In this document: piece by piece, positions 10,640 to 21,509 of the stretch | How the letters are laid out: each line of letters opens with the position of its first letter | Numbering within the stretch: position 1 is the stretch's first letter | Origin: Hirundichthys speculiger | Taxonomy: Eukaryota > Chordata > Actinopteri > Beloniformes > Exocoetidae | Assembly: GCA_018398805.1 (NCBI GenBank) | Contig: JAGFBZ010002322.1 | Span: 223,501 to 287,500, forward strand | Reading direction: 5' to 3' | Length of the DNA stretch: 64,000 bases | Notes under the pieces: generated by a model | What the model was told of the DNA's origin: nothing | What the model saw: only the letters and a program-made list of their open reading frames with translations | The model's database searches: none | Translations under genes and position numbers: made by a program

Positions 10640-12834
10640 GAATCCGAATTCCTGAAAAGTTGGGACATTTTTTAAATTTGAATAAAATGAAAACTAAAAT
10701 ACTTTAAAATTTGATGCCTGCTACGGGTTTCAAAAAAGTTGGCACAGGGGCAACAAATGGCTAAAAAAAGCAAGACATTTTTAAAAGATTCAGCTGGGAG
10801 AACATTTTGCAACTAATTAAGTTAATTGATATCAGGTCTGTAACAGGATTAGCTATGACAGGGACGTCTTAGGCAGTCTCTCAGGTGTAAAGATGGGCAG
10901 AGGCTCTTCAATCTGTAAAAGATGACGTAAAAAGATTGTGGAATAATTTTAATACAATAATCCTCAGCATCAAATTGCAGAGGCTTTGCAAATCTCATCA
11001 TCAACAGTGCGTAACATCATCAAAAGATTGAGAAACTGGAGATATCACTGCGTAAGGGATTAGGCCGAAGACCTTTATTTGATGCTCGTGGTCTTTGGGC
11101 CCTCAGATGACACTACATCACTTATCAGTAGGGATGCGCGCGATTAGTCGTCTAAACGATTAAACGTCCGCCCACTTTCTAGTCGGCACCAGAAATATTA
11201 GTCATTTAAACCAATTTGTGTTTTATTCATGTAAAAGGCTGCTTAACTGTCATACAGCCGCCCGCCACTAGTCGGGGCTACAGAGCCGACAGACAGCAGC
11301 TTCCTCTCCACAGCAATGCTCGAGTAGACTGGAGTTTTAAAACGGCACGGTGGGAAGATAGTCTCGCTAAACCAGCGCGGTTTGGCGGTACTTTAATCTA
11401 GAAAATGAAAACAAGGTAGTATGTAGACTGTGTCAGAAACAACTGGCATACAATCACTCGACTGGAGCAATGAGCAACCACATTCAACTCAAGCATTTGG
11501 ATGTTAATCTGCACGAGACGACGGCTGCTGATGAGCTGCTGATGCTAGCGGTGCTAGCCACACTCAGGCTGATTTGACATTGTTTACCCGGAGACGTGTT
11601 CTCCTGTCCGGTCTAAGAGATTTTAGATGTTTGTTTAATTTTACACTCATATTGAACTGCGCATAGAGCTTAATAATTCAGCAGCAATTTATCTTTTTTA
11701 GATGTAACATTATTTGTTAACTTTAAGTGAGTTTTTGTCGGATGTGCAGGGTTTATATTCATACTGCACGGCGCAAAATGCTGCTCGTTTCGGTTGAAAT
11801 TTAATTATAATTTAGATGTTTTATTAACTTGAAAGTGAATTAAAGCTATAATTTTTGTCGGATAATCTGCAGAATTCAATTTATTTATTTTGGTGGTTAA
11901 CGTTTGACTGAGTTGCCTTCATGTTCACATTCATTCATACTGCACGGTGCAAAGTGTCTCGTACTTCAGCGGCATTTAAAATCCGACATGGTTGTTGAAC
12001 ATTGTGATTAAAGGCTTAAAGAACTCTTGTTACACACAATATTTTTTGGGACAATATTTCAAATTCTGTTTCGATGTTGCAATAAATTGTGCTAAATTTA
12101 CACCGTTTTCTGAGTGTTTTCCTTTTCTTTTTTTAGACTAGTCGACTAGTCTTAATTAAAATATTCGTTTAGTCGACAGGGAAATTAGTCGCCAGGAACA
12201 TCCCTACTTATCAGCATGGTTGTGTCAATGACATCACTAAAAAGGCCAAGGAATACTCCAGAAACCCTGTCAGTAAACACAATCCGCCATGCCATCTGCA
12301 AATACCAACTACAGCTCTCATACAAAAAGTAAGCCGTGAACCTTTTAACATTATCCAGAAGATTGTGTCCTGTGGGCTCAGACTCATTTAAAATGGACTG
12401 TTTCAAAGTAGGAAAGTGTTATATGGTCAGACGAGTCCAAATTTGATATTTTTGATGGTAATCACGGACACTCTGTCCTTCGAGTGAAAGAGGAAGGAGA
12501 CCTTCCAACGTGTTCTCAGCGTTCAGTTCAAAGTTCATTCAGTTTATGCACCCCTAAAGCATCTATGATGCTATAGGGGTGCGTAGGTGCATACTGTATG
12601 GGCACCTTGAATGTTTTGGAAGTAACTATGAGAACATTTGTTGCATCAAATGAAAAATTCGTCATAGACCACCACAAACTCTTCAGAAGCAGGAAACCTT
12701 TCTTAGTTGAATGATTTGTTATATTATCTATGTTCTTTTGTGAATAAAATATTAGCTTATAGGATTCGAAAGTCTTTTAGTTTTCAATTTATGCAAATTT
12801 AAAAAATGTCTCAACTTTTCTGGAATTCAGGTTG
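10640..12834 (+). mobile_element. Mariner/Tc1-class transposon with degenerate transposase, filling an elk4 intron
   Basis: Inverted ends share GAATTCC(T/A)GAAAAGTTG and TTTTTTAAATTTG, with TA on both sides (10638-10639, 12835-12836). Plus-sense transposase pieces survive, for example SDESKFDIF near 12430, resembling the second-Asp motif of the superfamily, but stops and shifts make it dead. It is split by a hAT at 11129-12206. Only about 130 bp of the 2.3-kb elk4 intron is not this insertion. Confidence 0.85.
11129..12206 (+). mobile_element. hAT element (TAGGGATG family, copy 1) with BED zinc-finger remnant
   Basis: Left end TAGGGATGCGCGCG, right end AGGAACATCCCTA, perfect TSD CTTATCAG (11121-11128, 12207-12214). 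Near 11402-11530 it encodes VCRLCQKQLAYNHS and AMSNHIQLKHLD, a C-x2-C...H-x4-H BED finger as found at the N-terminus of hAT transposases. The rest of the transposase is missing. It inserted into the mariner element, so it is the younger of the two. Confidence 0.92.
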
Positions 12835-12864
12835 TATTATTAAATAATTTGAATATGCACTAGC

Positions 12865-13601
12865 CTTCTCCTGTGCAGGAGTGTCTGCAGGCTGAGATGA
12901 TCTCAACTCTATGTCGCTCTGGATCGTCAGTTCATGAGAGAACTCAGCTACCGGGCTTTGGGATGGGCTAGCTGAGATCAGGTCTGGTACGCTGAAAGTA
13001 GGCTCTGACGGGTGGCTGTTGTCCAAGGAGTAGATGGCCAGGGGCTGCGAGGAGGAATTTGTGTTGGTTTCTTCAACTCTTTGAGGTGCAGCTTGGTGAG
13101 GATCTGAGCTGCTGGACATCGGTGTTGGCTCTGTGGCAGCCTGAGGAAGTGGTGCTGGCCTTAGAGGGGTGTTTCCAAATTTAATGACTGATGGCAGAGC
13201 AGCTAGTTGTCCTGACTGTGACTGAGCCTCTTGGCTCTGTGTGTTGACGGTAGACCCTTCTTGTCAGCCATCTTCTCTGATAGATTCTCTATTTTGATGG
13301 ACTTGAAGAGTTGACGTCCATTTTGCAGAGAGTTGAGGTGAAAGGAGGTGTACAGGCCAGAATGAATGTAGTCATTACGGTTTGATTGCTTGGTGCAGGT
13401 GCCCAGACCTTCTGTACTTCCTTCCACTTTGGCTCTGTCAACTTCCTGTAGAGTCCCATCTCCTGTCTTTGTTACAGGGGTGATACCCCCCAGACCCATA
13501 TCCCCGCCTTCTGTTTGAGGGGATACATCTCCTTTGAGGATCTCAGGATAGGACACAAAGCGATATACAAACTTCTGGCCATTCACCTTCTTTATGATGT
13601 T
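12865..13601 (-). CDS. elk4: elk4 coding exon 2, with a one-base frameshift
   Basis: Begins after a TAG acceptor with NIIKKVNGQKFVYRF, completing the ETS domain. It then has the SRF-binding B-box (RNDYIHSGLYTSFHLNSL, about residues 144-161) and IKIE, which fits a SUMO site (PsiKxE) and sits where human ELK4 has IKTE. The frame from the acceptor hits TAG at 13205-13203, yet the frame offset by one base continues with PSVIKF, an ELK4-type motif, through Ser/Pro/Gln-rich sequence to 12865. The offset frame has TGA at 13266-13264, so the lesion lies in 13203-13266, most simply at the AAGAAGGG run near 13254-13262. The exon is 737 nt; one more base would give 246 codons and fit both flanking phases. 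Taken as read, the protein stops at about 201 residues, with ETS and B-box but no activation domain. The donor is probably AAG|GCTAGT (a GC donor). Confidence 0.9.
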
Positions 13602-13867
13602 CTACAAGACACAGAAAAGTAACATTCATGTTGTTAAAAACCGCAATATGAAAGTCTGATTTAGTATGTCTCAATCAAAGGAGTAAAAATAGGAGGGTCC
13701 ACCCACAGAAGAGCCCTGTGCATGAGGCAACTGTGTCCTTCCTGTCTATTAGGGTTGGGCACCGAAAAACGGTTCCAAGTAGGAATCGTTTCCTAACGTC
13801 CGGTTCTGGAATCGTTTAGAAGATTTTTGAATTTCGATTCCTTTTTTCGGTTCCTAAATGTCCGCGC

Positions 13868-14408
13868 CAGGGTTTCCGTTGTCCGGTAATGGCCAGACTT
13901 CGTCCGGTAAAAAATGCCGAAGTCCGGTATTTTATAATCTCTCCGGTCAAAATATCCGGTGAAAATACTCCTCCCAAGCACAATTTCATTTGTAATAAAA
14001 TGGGTAACGGTTCAAGTTGGCAGCATGGGCACTTTATTAAAATGTTATTTGCCACTCCAGATGTGTTTTTTATTTGTTTGCAAATTGTTTTATCTTAGAG
14101 TATATAGGCCTTCATCTTTTTACGTTCATTCATGTGTCAGAAGAGCGCAAGCTTCTGCAATATTTATTTATTTTTTGAAGTTATGCTCGTGAGTCAATTG
14201 ATGGGACTTATTTTATTTGAAATAGCCTGTTTTTCAATAAAAATACTAATAAATAACTTGCATTGATATCGTACTACTGCATATGATTTATTTTTAACCT
14301 TAATAAATTCATATAGCCTATGTGACCGGAATTTCAAACATTTGTCCGGTAAACTGAAAACCTGCCGGTCACATTGTCCGGTGCCATTTTTTTCTAGCGG
14401 AAACACTG
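13868..14408. mobile_element. Non-autonomous hAT (541 bp) nested in the ZBED hAT
   Basis: Ends CAGGGTTTCCGTTG and AGCGGAAACACTG, with perfect TSD GTCCGCGC (13860-13867 and 14409-14416). Several (T)GTCCGGT motifs are spread through both halves. Confidence 0.9.
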
Positions 14409-15328
14409 GTCCGCGCTATTTTTTTTTTAATTTCTTATTTACTGCACTAGTTTGTTGATGTTACTCCGCCCAGCGTAATCAACTCCGCGCTAGTGTCGAC
14501 GTCACGTCCGTCACCGACCAGACTTCACTCGCCACAACATGGATCCAAAGCGACGCTGCTCTCAAGTTTGGCTGCATCTTAGTCCAGAAAGTGACGGCTA
14601 GCTGGCGCAGTGCAACATCTACGGAAAGCGTGTTACTGCCAAAGGAGGGAGCACTACGAACATGGCAAAACACCTTCGCCTGCATGGCATCACAAAATTA
14701 AACGAGTGCACTGTATTTAATACGCTGCGTTGCTCCCCTGCTCCCGCCGCTTTTTTGAGTTCAACAGAGAGTCCGTCTTCATCCAGAAACTCCTTGACGG
14801 AAACGCAACCAGGTATGCGCACGCCGAGTGAGGCTAGCGTTAGCAGCCAGCCACCAGTGAAACAATGTGACACCCCATTCACGCTGGCTGCGAGGAGTAA
14901 AATGACAGCGGTGCAAACGCACGAGTGCCACAGAATAGTAACGGCCTATATGGTGAAAAGGCTCCTTCCCTTCTCAGACGTTGAATCGCCCACATTCAGG
15001 TAAATGTTACGCTAACTAGCTAGCTCCTTGCTATCTGCCCTTGTTCACCACAGTAACAGTTCAGGTTTAACTTTATTGAAACAGATCTGTCTTTGGAGTT
15101 GATGCTGCTCCTTTCATTTAAAACATCACAATATATGATGTGCTTACGTGTTTGTGTGACAAAGCTGGTGTACTGAAGATAACTTATATTTGTTATTTTT
15201 GTGTTTGCAGGGAAATGATCCATTCGATAAACCCAAAGTATACACCCCCCAACAAGGGACTATCTGGCAAATACATTGATTCCATGCTGGTACCAGGTGG
15301 AAAAATCCAATGTTATCTCTGAACTAAG

Positions 15329-15363
15329 TTAGGGTTAGGGTTAGGGTTAGCGTTAGCGTTAGC
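15329..15363. repeat. Short interstitial telomere-like repeat
   Basis: Three tandem TTAGGG-type units followed by TTAGCG variants, inside the ZBED hAT remnant. Confidence 0.8.
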
Positions 15364-16657
15364 CACAGGTCAGCCACATTGGCCTCACTTGTGATGGCTG
15401 GACAAGCCTCACACAAGACCATTACTTAACAGTCAGTATTCAATAGATGGCACCATGAGACAAAAAGTTCTCACAATGAAAGCTGTTTACAGAGCCCAGA
15501 CTGGTGTCGTCGTAGCTGAAGGAAATAAGCTACATCTTGAATGAATTTCATCTGAGTGACAAGGTTGTAGCTGTTACAGTGGACAAAGCAGCAAACATGG
15601 ACGTAGCAATTAAACGGCCTCAATTTGTGAAACTTGGCTGCTTTGCTCACTCGCTAAACCTTGCAGCACAAACTCTCTACAGAGCGATTCAGTGGCTCGG
15701 TGGATTGCGAAGATTCGTACCATTCGTCGTCTGGATGAAGAGGTCATCGATGGCAAAGGTTGTTCTGCCAGAGAAGCAGGATGTCCGAAGTAAGAATCAG
15801 TGTTTGAGTCAAGATACCACAATGATAAAATTAAAGCCTATCCTCTCTTTTAGTAGTGCACTGCAATAATGTACATTTTGCAGGTATTAGCACTGGTAAA
15901 ACAATGCAGAAATCTAATTAGGTAATGTAGTGCCATAGGAAAAGTTGCATACCATAGACTAATTAATTCCCTCTGTTTGATTTCCCTGTTTGTCAGACCT
16001 GCCTCAACATTCACTCTTGATGTGAGAACCAGGTGGAATTCTCTCTTCTTAATGGTGGAGAGATTTCTTGAACAATATCCTGCAATACAAGTAGCCAGCT
16101 TGGATCAGCGGTTAAGAAAGAATATGGAGAGGGAGAGATAGAAAGATGGATAGAATATAAGGATGAGACAGCAGTGACTCTTAGGGCCTGATCTTGTGCC
16201 AAACCTCCTAAAGCTGCTATTAAGGGATAGCAGGTAGCAGGAGGGGCGTTTCCCCACAAAGAATGCAATCTTCCACCTCCCGAAACCTGTGATATCACCT
16301 GCGCCAACCACTATATTATGTTACATTATGCATGGGAGTGGTTAGGGCGTTCCACCTGTTTAACCAATCAGTGCGTCAGTAGCCATTGCCTTTAAGAGCA
16401 GGTTGCGCTACCTGCTAACTGCTATGGAGCATCGTTTCACCCAGATCAGAGCAGCTCTCATGGGGGGCTCGTCTGGGACTCTGCTGTAGAGCTTCCTCCT
16501 CTTCCTTCTTCCTCCCTCCTCTTCTGCACTGATATATACATAACTAGCTCTAACTAATGTGGAGCAAATGATTTAATCATTTCTTTTGTACTCCAAGAAG
16601 TTCCAACAAACTCCTCAGAAAAAATAGAGCCAGTGAATTTCCAGGAAAACATTTCTT

Positions 16658-16885
16658 AACTAGAAAAGCACTCAGAGAGCGCAGACCTCCACCAAGCACA
16701 ACAGTTCTCCCATACAGCGATTTACAGATTGAGATAAAATCCGCCTTCTGGATCAGATCCGGATCAGCCTCTGAAATTTTATAGAGGTTTTCAGTGTCAA
16801 TACCTGAGTGAAATTTAATGAGTTGTGGGCAATAATTAATGGAGATGTTGAGAAACAAGATTTCCGGCCCCATTGAGCGCATGTT
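16658..16885 (+). repeat. Interspersed repeat family A, copy 4
   Basis: Starts with CTAGAAAAGCACTCAGAG and GCGCAGACCTCC, which look like the true outer end of the family, and then matches copy 3 through GGCCCCATTGA. From 16886 to 17190 nothing certain is seen. Confidence 0.75.
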
Positions 16886-17190
16886 ACGGTCTCATGCCGG
16901 GTTGTGAACCTGCAACCTTCCACCTCTGGGGCTCCTGCACACAACCCACTGCACCACCTTCAATCCTCTACATAGACACTCAGATCCACCTATGTTTCAC
17001 CTTCCCATCCGACGAGCAGCCCAGGTGTGGCACTGCACACCTGTACCTATTCAGTCATCATTCAACCAGACTCGTCTCCAGATCTTCCCACAGAAACACC
17101 TGATCCAGCCATTCGCAGTGCCACCTCCTTGCCTTCGTCGTCCCCTGGATTGTTGGTTTTACAACAATCCAGTTACAATCATTTTAATTT

Positions 17191-18720
17191 GTGTATGTTA
17201 TTTTAGGCATTTTGCTAAAAAAAAAAAAAAAAGACGGGGGGTTAAAGTGCAAGAAGTTAATGACAGAAATACATCGTTCCATTGAGAGATGGATGACACT
17301 ACTAATAGCTATTATAGGAAGAATAAATATCTTAAAGATGAATGTACTCCCAAAACTGCTTTATTTGTTTCAAAATATATCCCTGCCATCACCACCAGAC
17401 TTATTTTCAAAAATAAGGAAAATCTTAATGGTACAATAGAAGGGCAAGACTCCATCCGACTTTATTGTATCTTCCTTTTGATCGTGAGGGACTAAAATGT
17501 CAAAGTGGAATGGAACTAATGGGCTGCACAGATGAGATTTACAATACCACAATATTCAGCTCTTGAAAAAACTATGGTAAGAGACCGTTCCAAAAAGGCG
17601 TTATTTCTGAGCTTTACAATATGTTATCAAATTCAAATGAAAACTCACAGTGCAAATTAGTGCTGGGCGATATGACGATACATATCGTGGGGACGATAGA
17701 AAAGTGTGTATCATGCCATTTCACCTTATCGTTTCTATTGTTTCTAACCTAATTTTATCAGTTATTACAGCAAATATGTAATTAAATAACCTGCAACGAT
17801 AAATTTGATAGAATCATATCTACTTCTACAAAGTAGCCTTTTATGTTTGCACTTTTATTCATGGTTAATGCCTTAAACAGAGTTCTCTTCAACCCTGATG
17901 TTTACTTTAGACACTTTATATTGGTTTGCAAACTTTGCACTACAAGGTTACAGATTTCATAAAGTTGAAAAATTAATTTGTGTTTATTTTTTTTATAGCT
18001 GAACTTCAGTGCAAAAATGTGTTTTTCCTCTCAGAAACTGTTGTGCACTTTAAAAAAAAATGTGAAAGCTACTGTACCTCTGTACCTACCTGTTTTTGCT
18101 GCACTAAAATGTATGTTTGTGACAGTTCAGCTAAATGTCCTTTCAAAATAAAGTTGAAAAGTAAGCAATGAAATTTTTGTCAAACTTTTCAGAGAATAAC
18201 TGAAAACATACTTTATTATGGTATATTGTGATATATATCGTTATCGTGATATAAAATAGTCCATATCGTGATATATGATTTTTTCCATATCGCCCAGCAC
18301 TAGTGCAAATTAAATGCCTGGAAAGAAAATTTTGAATAAAAAATTACAAGAAAAGAAGTTTTTCTTGTTGGGTATACATAATTGTAATAAAGGGAAACAA
18401 GCATTTATAGAGCTCAGCTTGATTCATGCTAAGAAATGTGAAGCACTACGTTGGAAAAATACATACACCCCAAACACAGCCCAGTTGTCCCTTTAGAACA
18501 AATAACTTATATTTTACAGGATAAGAGAAGAGGTATATGAGGTATATAAGATGTATACGCCAACCCTTCATTAAATTTGCAAAGAATATGGATCCTTTAG
18601 ATAAACAGAAAATCAGTTAGTCTCAGATGGCATGATGGGCCTAAGTTTTTTTTTTTCTAATATTATTATTATCTTCATTTTTTTTTATTTCATTGGATGT
18701 TTTGTTTTTTTATTTCATAA
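17191..18720 (+). pseudogene. L1/Tx1-like LINE ORF2 C-terminal fragment, split by a hAT
   Basis: An open stretch at 17191-17439 reads SIERWMTLLIAIIGRINILKMNVLPKLLYLFQ when its parts are taken together, matching the region after the RT domain in vertebrate L1-type ORF2. Coding-like sequence seems to resume after the hAT (from 18303). A T-rich stretch near 18640-18715 may be its tail. It is 5'-truncated and broken. Confidence 0.7.
17658..18302. mobile_element. Non-autonomous hAT element, copy 2 (inverted relative to 9535-10173)
   Basis: Ends TAGTGCTGGGCGATAT and ATATCGCCCAGCACTA with perfect TSD GTGCAAAT (17650-17657 and 18303-18310). It is near-identical to the reverse complement of copy 1. 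It sits inside the L1-like fragment in the elk4 intron. Confidence 0.93.
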
Positions 18721-19240
18721 CAACTAATGGTAATGCCCTTATTAATGTATTGGGAGAAGCACTCTTCTTCTTTTTTTAAGGGGGAGGGGGTGAGCCCATC
18801 CATCCCTCAATACCTCAGCCACATCACAGAACCTAGGTATCAATATTTGAGCCAGGTTGTCCTTTTGTTGGACTCAACAACACATCACTTTTTTTTTTTT
18901 AATGTGTATGTGCATGAAAAATGACAACACAAACCACCACACGTTCATTTACATACACCACAGCATCCCCCCCAAACACCACATGCATCACCATACTACA
19001 CATAGAACACCCATCACTGCTTGTCTTGGGTTTTTGGTTGCCCTGTATTTTTGTGCTTCAGTCAGTAAATTTAGTCCTCTCTGATAAAACCAGGCTTTCA
19101 GAAGCCCTGACCACTGGTGGTATGAATATGCTTGAAATATAAAAAACAAGTAAATAACAAGTGAGAAAAAAAAAATGTTCTTGAGCATCAAGCATGGGAA
19201 GCTACAGTCAGTAAACTCCAACTACCTCCTGTGTATCTAA
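18721..19240. other. Elk4 intron close to the ETS exon, no gene recognised
   Basis: CA/AC-rich and T-rich stretches (18890-19010) and no convincing frame. No known repeat was recognised. Confidence 0.4.
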
Positions 19241-19263
19241 CACGTGGCGTTATATGAGATTAC

Positions 19264-19470
19264 CTTGTCATAGTAGTATCTGAGCGCCCTGCTGAGTTTG
19301 TCATAGTTCATATTTGGCTTGTTCTTGCGGGCTCCCCACAATCGGGCCACCTCTTCTGCTTGTAGCAGTTTGAATTCCCCTTCTTCATTGGTCCAGCATA
19401 TGAGCTGCTCATTACTTGAATCCAACAGAAGCTGGAGAAGAAATTGCCAAAGGGTGACAGAGTTGTCCAT
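19264..19470 (-). CDS. elk4: elk4 coding exon 1 (ETS domain, N-terminal part)
   Basis: First coding exon of an ETS transcription factor of the ternary complex subfamily, which binds GGA-core DNA beside SRF at serum response elements in the nucleus. The 69 codons start [15 protein letters not shown], carry LWG and NMNYDKLS, and end with the recognition helix RALRYYYDK at residues 61-69, whose two arginines contact the GGA core in this family. I chose the ATG at 19470 because a T-rich tract and AG acceptor (19480-19479) lie 9 bases upstream and human ELK4 starts at the same place. The donor is AAG|GTAATC (GT at 19263-19262), phase 0. ELK1 and ELK3 have similar ETS domains; the ELK4 assignment rests on the downstream exons. 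Confidence 0.95.
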
Positions 19471-19638
19471 TTCTCTCACTAAAAAAAATACAGAAAGGAA
19501 AAATAATTATATTGGTCAAACAGAACTGAATCTCATAACCTTAAAATGTAAGCGTCCATAAGCCTGGGCTTGGAAATACCGCTGAAGCCAATGTAGCCAG
19601 TTAAATGTAAGGGATAATGTTGTGATAAAATGCATCTA

Positions 19639-20005
19639 CAGTCATGGAAAAAATGATTAGACCACCCTTGTTTTCTTCAGTTTCTTGTTCATTTTAATGC
19701 CTGGTACAACTAAAGGTACATTTGTTTGGACAAACATAACGATAACCACAAAGATTGCTCATAAGAGTTTTATTTAAGAGCTGATATCTTACCATTTTCC
19801 ATGGTTTTCTTGATTATAACCTAAATCACTTAAGTTTTTTACATCAATAGCTATGGCGTTGTACTGCCAAAACCACTGCTTTTATGCATTCAGTGTTTTC
19901 TTTTCTGTCTGTTTTAGTCACATGATGACGTTTAGTGGTACCAGGTATTAAAATGAACAAGAAAGTGAAGAAAAAATGGTGGTCTAATAATTTTTTCCAT
20001 GACTG
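19639..20005. mobile_element. Tc1/mariner miniature element, copy 1 (367 bp)
   Basis: Ends CAGTCATGGAAAAAATGATT and AATAATTTTTTCCATGACTG, flanked by TA (19637-19638, 20006-20007). Almost the same sequence, in the same orientation, is at 26196-26563. Confidence 0.93.
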
Positions 20006-20215
20006 TATATTCCTTGGTGTTTAGTCAGCCAAATATTTCAGCAAGTGCATGCATCTTAATTTCTTTTAAAATAAACTAAGCACAAAAAGTCAGGAAATTT
20101 GTGTTTGGTCGGATTACTTTTTAGTTGTAACAATGCTTCATGGCAAAAACTCTTATATCGTCTAAAAGCATGTCTATTTCCCTTTTTAAATGGTACCACA
20201 TTTGTACAGAACATG

Positions 20216-21200
20216 TATTTATGGGACGAACAGTAGAGCTGGGTTTGTGGGTTTGTGGGTTGTGGCCATGAAAAATTGACCAAAGGCAAAATGCCGTTTT
20301 TGTTGTTGTTGTTGTTTTTTTCCTGCTGACTCTTGTATTGAGATGTGGTCCCCCCAGGTGCTGACAATCAGGTGTCTGATCACCTTTGATCATGGTCCCT
20401 GCAGTGGTCCAAGAATCAACACTTCATCTTTGGCTGACCTGGATAGGGCCTTTGTGACGGGGCAACTTCAAGCCGGTGTTCCACAAAACTAAGTTGTGGT
20501 ATTATTTGGAGTGAGGCCTAGTACCAATTGCAAAATAAAGGCCAAGGTCCTATGGCAGGGGATGTCAGAGACAAGGTGCAACGTGGGCATCCCAAGAAGA
20601 CCATTTCCTCATCCTGTCAGCACATGGGCAGTCGTCTACAGATTTGCAGTCAAGGTTTGCAGGATGATATGCCCAATGGTGCTCGGCCCAAATAATCCAG
20701 AACGGACTGAACACAGCCAATCTCCAGTCTCATGGGGTTGCCAGGAGGCCTGACTGTCCCTCACCATCAGGCCGGTTTGCACTGGTGTTGGCAGTATGTG
20801 CACTGGAACTTGAACATGTGGAGGAACATCATGTTCAGAATGAGTCCAGATTTTGGTTATGGCACTTGGATTGTTAGGTCAAAGTGAGCAGAAGAAGCGG
20901 AGACCACTTTGGCAATTGCTGCACCAATAGAGCAACATCTTTTGGTGGAGTGTGATGGTGTGGGCTGGCATTTCCCTTGGAAAAATTAGACTTGTCATCA
21001 TTGGAGACAATCTAGATATAGAGATGACATTCTGAAACCATTGGCAATCCCATATTTCCACAGTCTGGGACCAAAATCTATCCTCCAAAACAAAAATATT
21101 CACCCTCACAGAGCGGGTTTATCAGAGATAACCTCCAGAATTTGGGAGTGGAGAGGATACCAGTAGTCCTGACTTCAACTCAATTAAACACATTAGAGCA
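20216..21200 (+). pseudogene. Tc1-like transposase remnant
   Basis: Plus-strand pieces in several frames match the Tc1 family: an SDESRFW-type second-Asp region near 20840-20860, SFGGV and CGLAFPLEK near 20938-20975, and [13 protein letters not shown] near 21122-21165. Stops and lost frames make it inactive. Ends were not found. Confidence 0.75.
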
Positions 21201-21509
21201 GGCAATATAGGCGGTTGCCTAGGGTAACACATGCAAGGAGAGCTTGTGATCACCATAACCACCCCCTAATATTTTTTACGATGTCATTGCACACGAAAAA
21301 AAAATGTGCTCTGCCTTTACAATGAATTAACCCTTTTTGTCATCACTTGAACTGGCTCTAACCTGGCTACACAGTGAGCCAGTGAGCAGCTGCCCGTTGA
21401 AACTTCTGGATGTGATGATGTAAAGTGAAGGAGAGAGAGCTGAGGTGACTGATGAAGAAAAAGAGGAAAACAAATCAAAGATAAAAGGTATGGTATTTTT
21501 TTTTAAGAG

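Larger units (their letters stand above)
13750..16170 (+). pseudogene. ZBED-type hAT transposon with degenerate transposase, 3' end lost
   Basis: The left end TAGGGTTGGGCACCGAAAA is typical of hAT. The ATG at 14539 starts MDPKRRCSQVW; a BED-like finger follows (VTAKGGSTTNMAKHLRLHG near 14630-14690) in which the second Cys has become Tyr (CNIYGK). Later exon-like pieces are EMIHSINPKYTPPNKGL (15211), VTVDKAANMDVAIK and KLGCFAHSLNLAAQ (about 15570-15665) and TRWNSLFLMVERFLEQYP (about 16028). Stops and frame changes show it is dead. No right inverted repeat was seen. Confidence 0.85.

Noticed and set aside
16880..16990. tRNA-like or tRNA-derived SINE head (GGTTGTGAACCTGCAACC)
   Set aside because: Only a vague B-box-like stretch; no A box or cloverleaf could be traced.
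20056..20393. Minus-strand frames of 90-104 codons near the Tc1 remnant
   Set aside because: Lys/Asn and Thr runs from low-complexity sequence; the opposite strand carries the Tc1 remnant.
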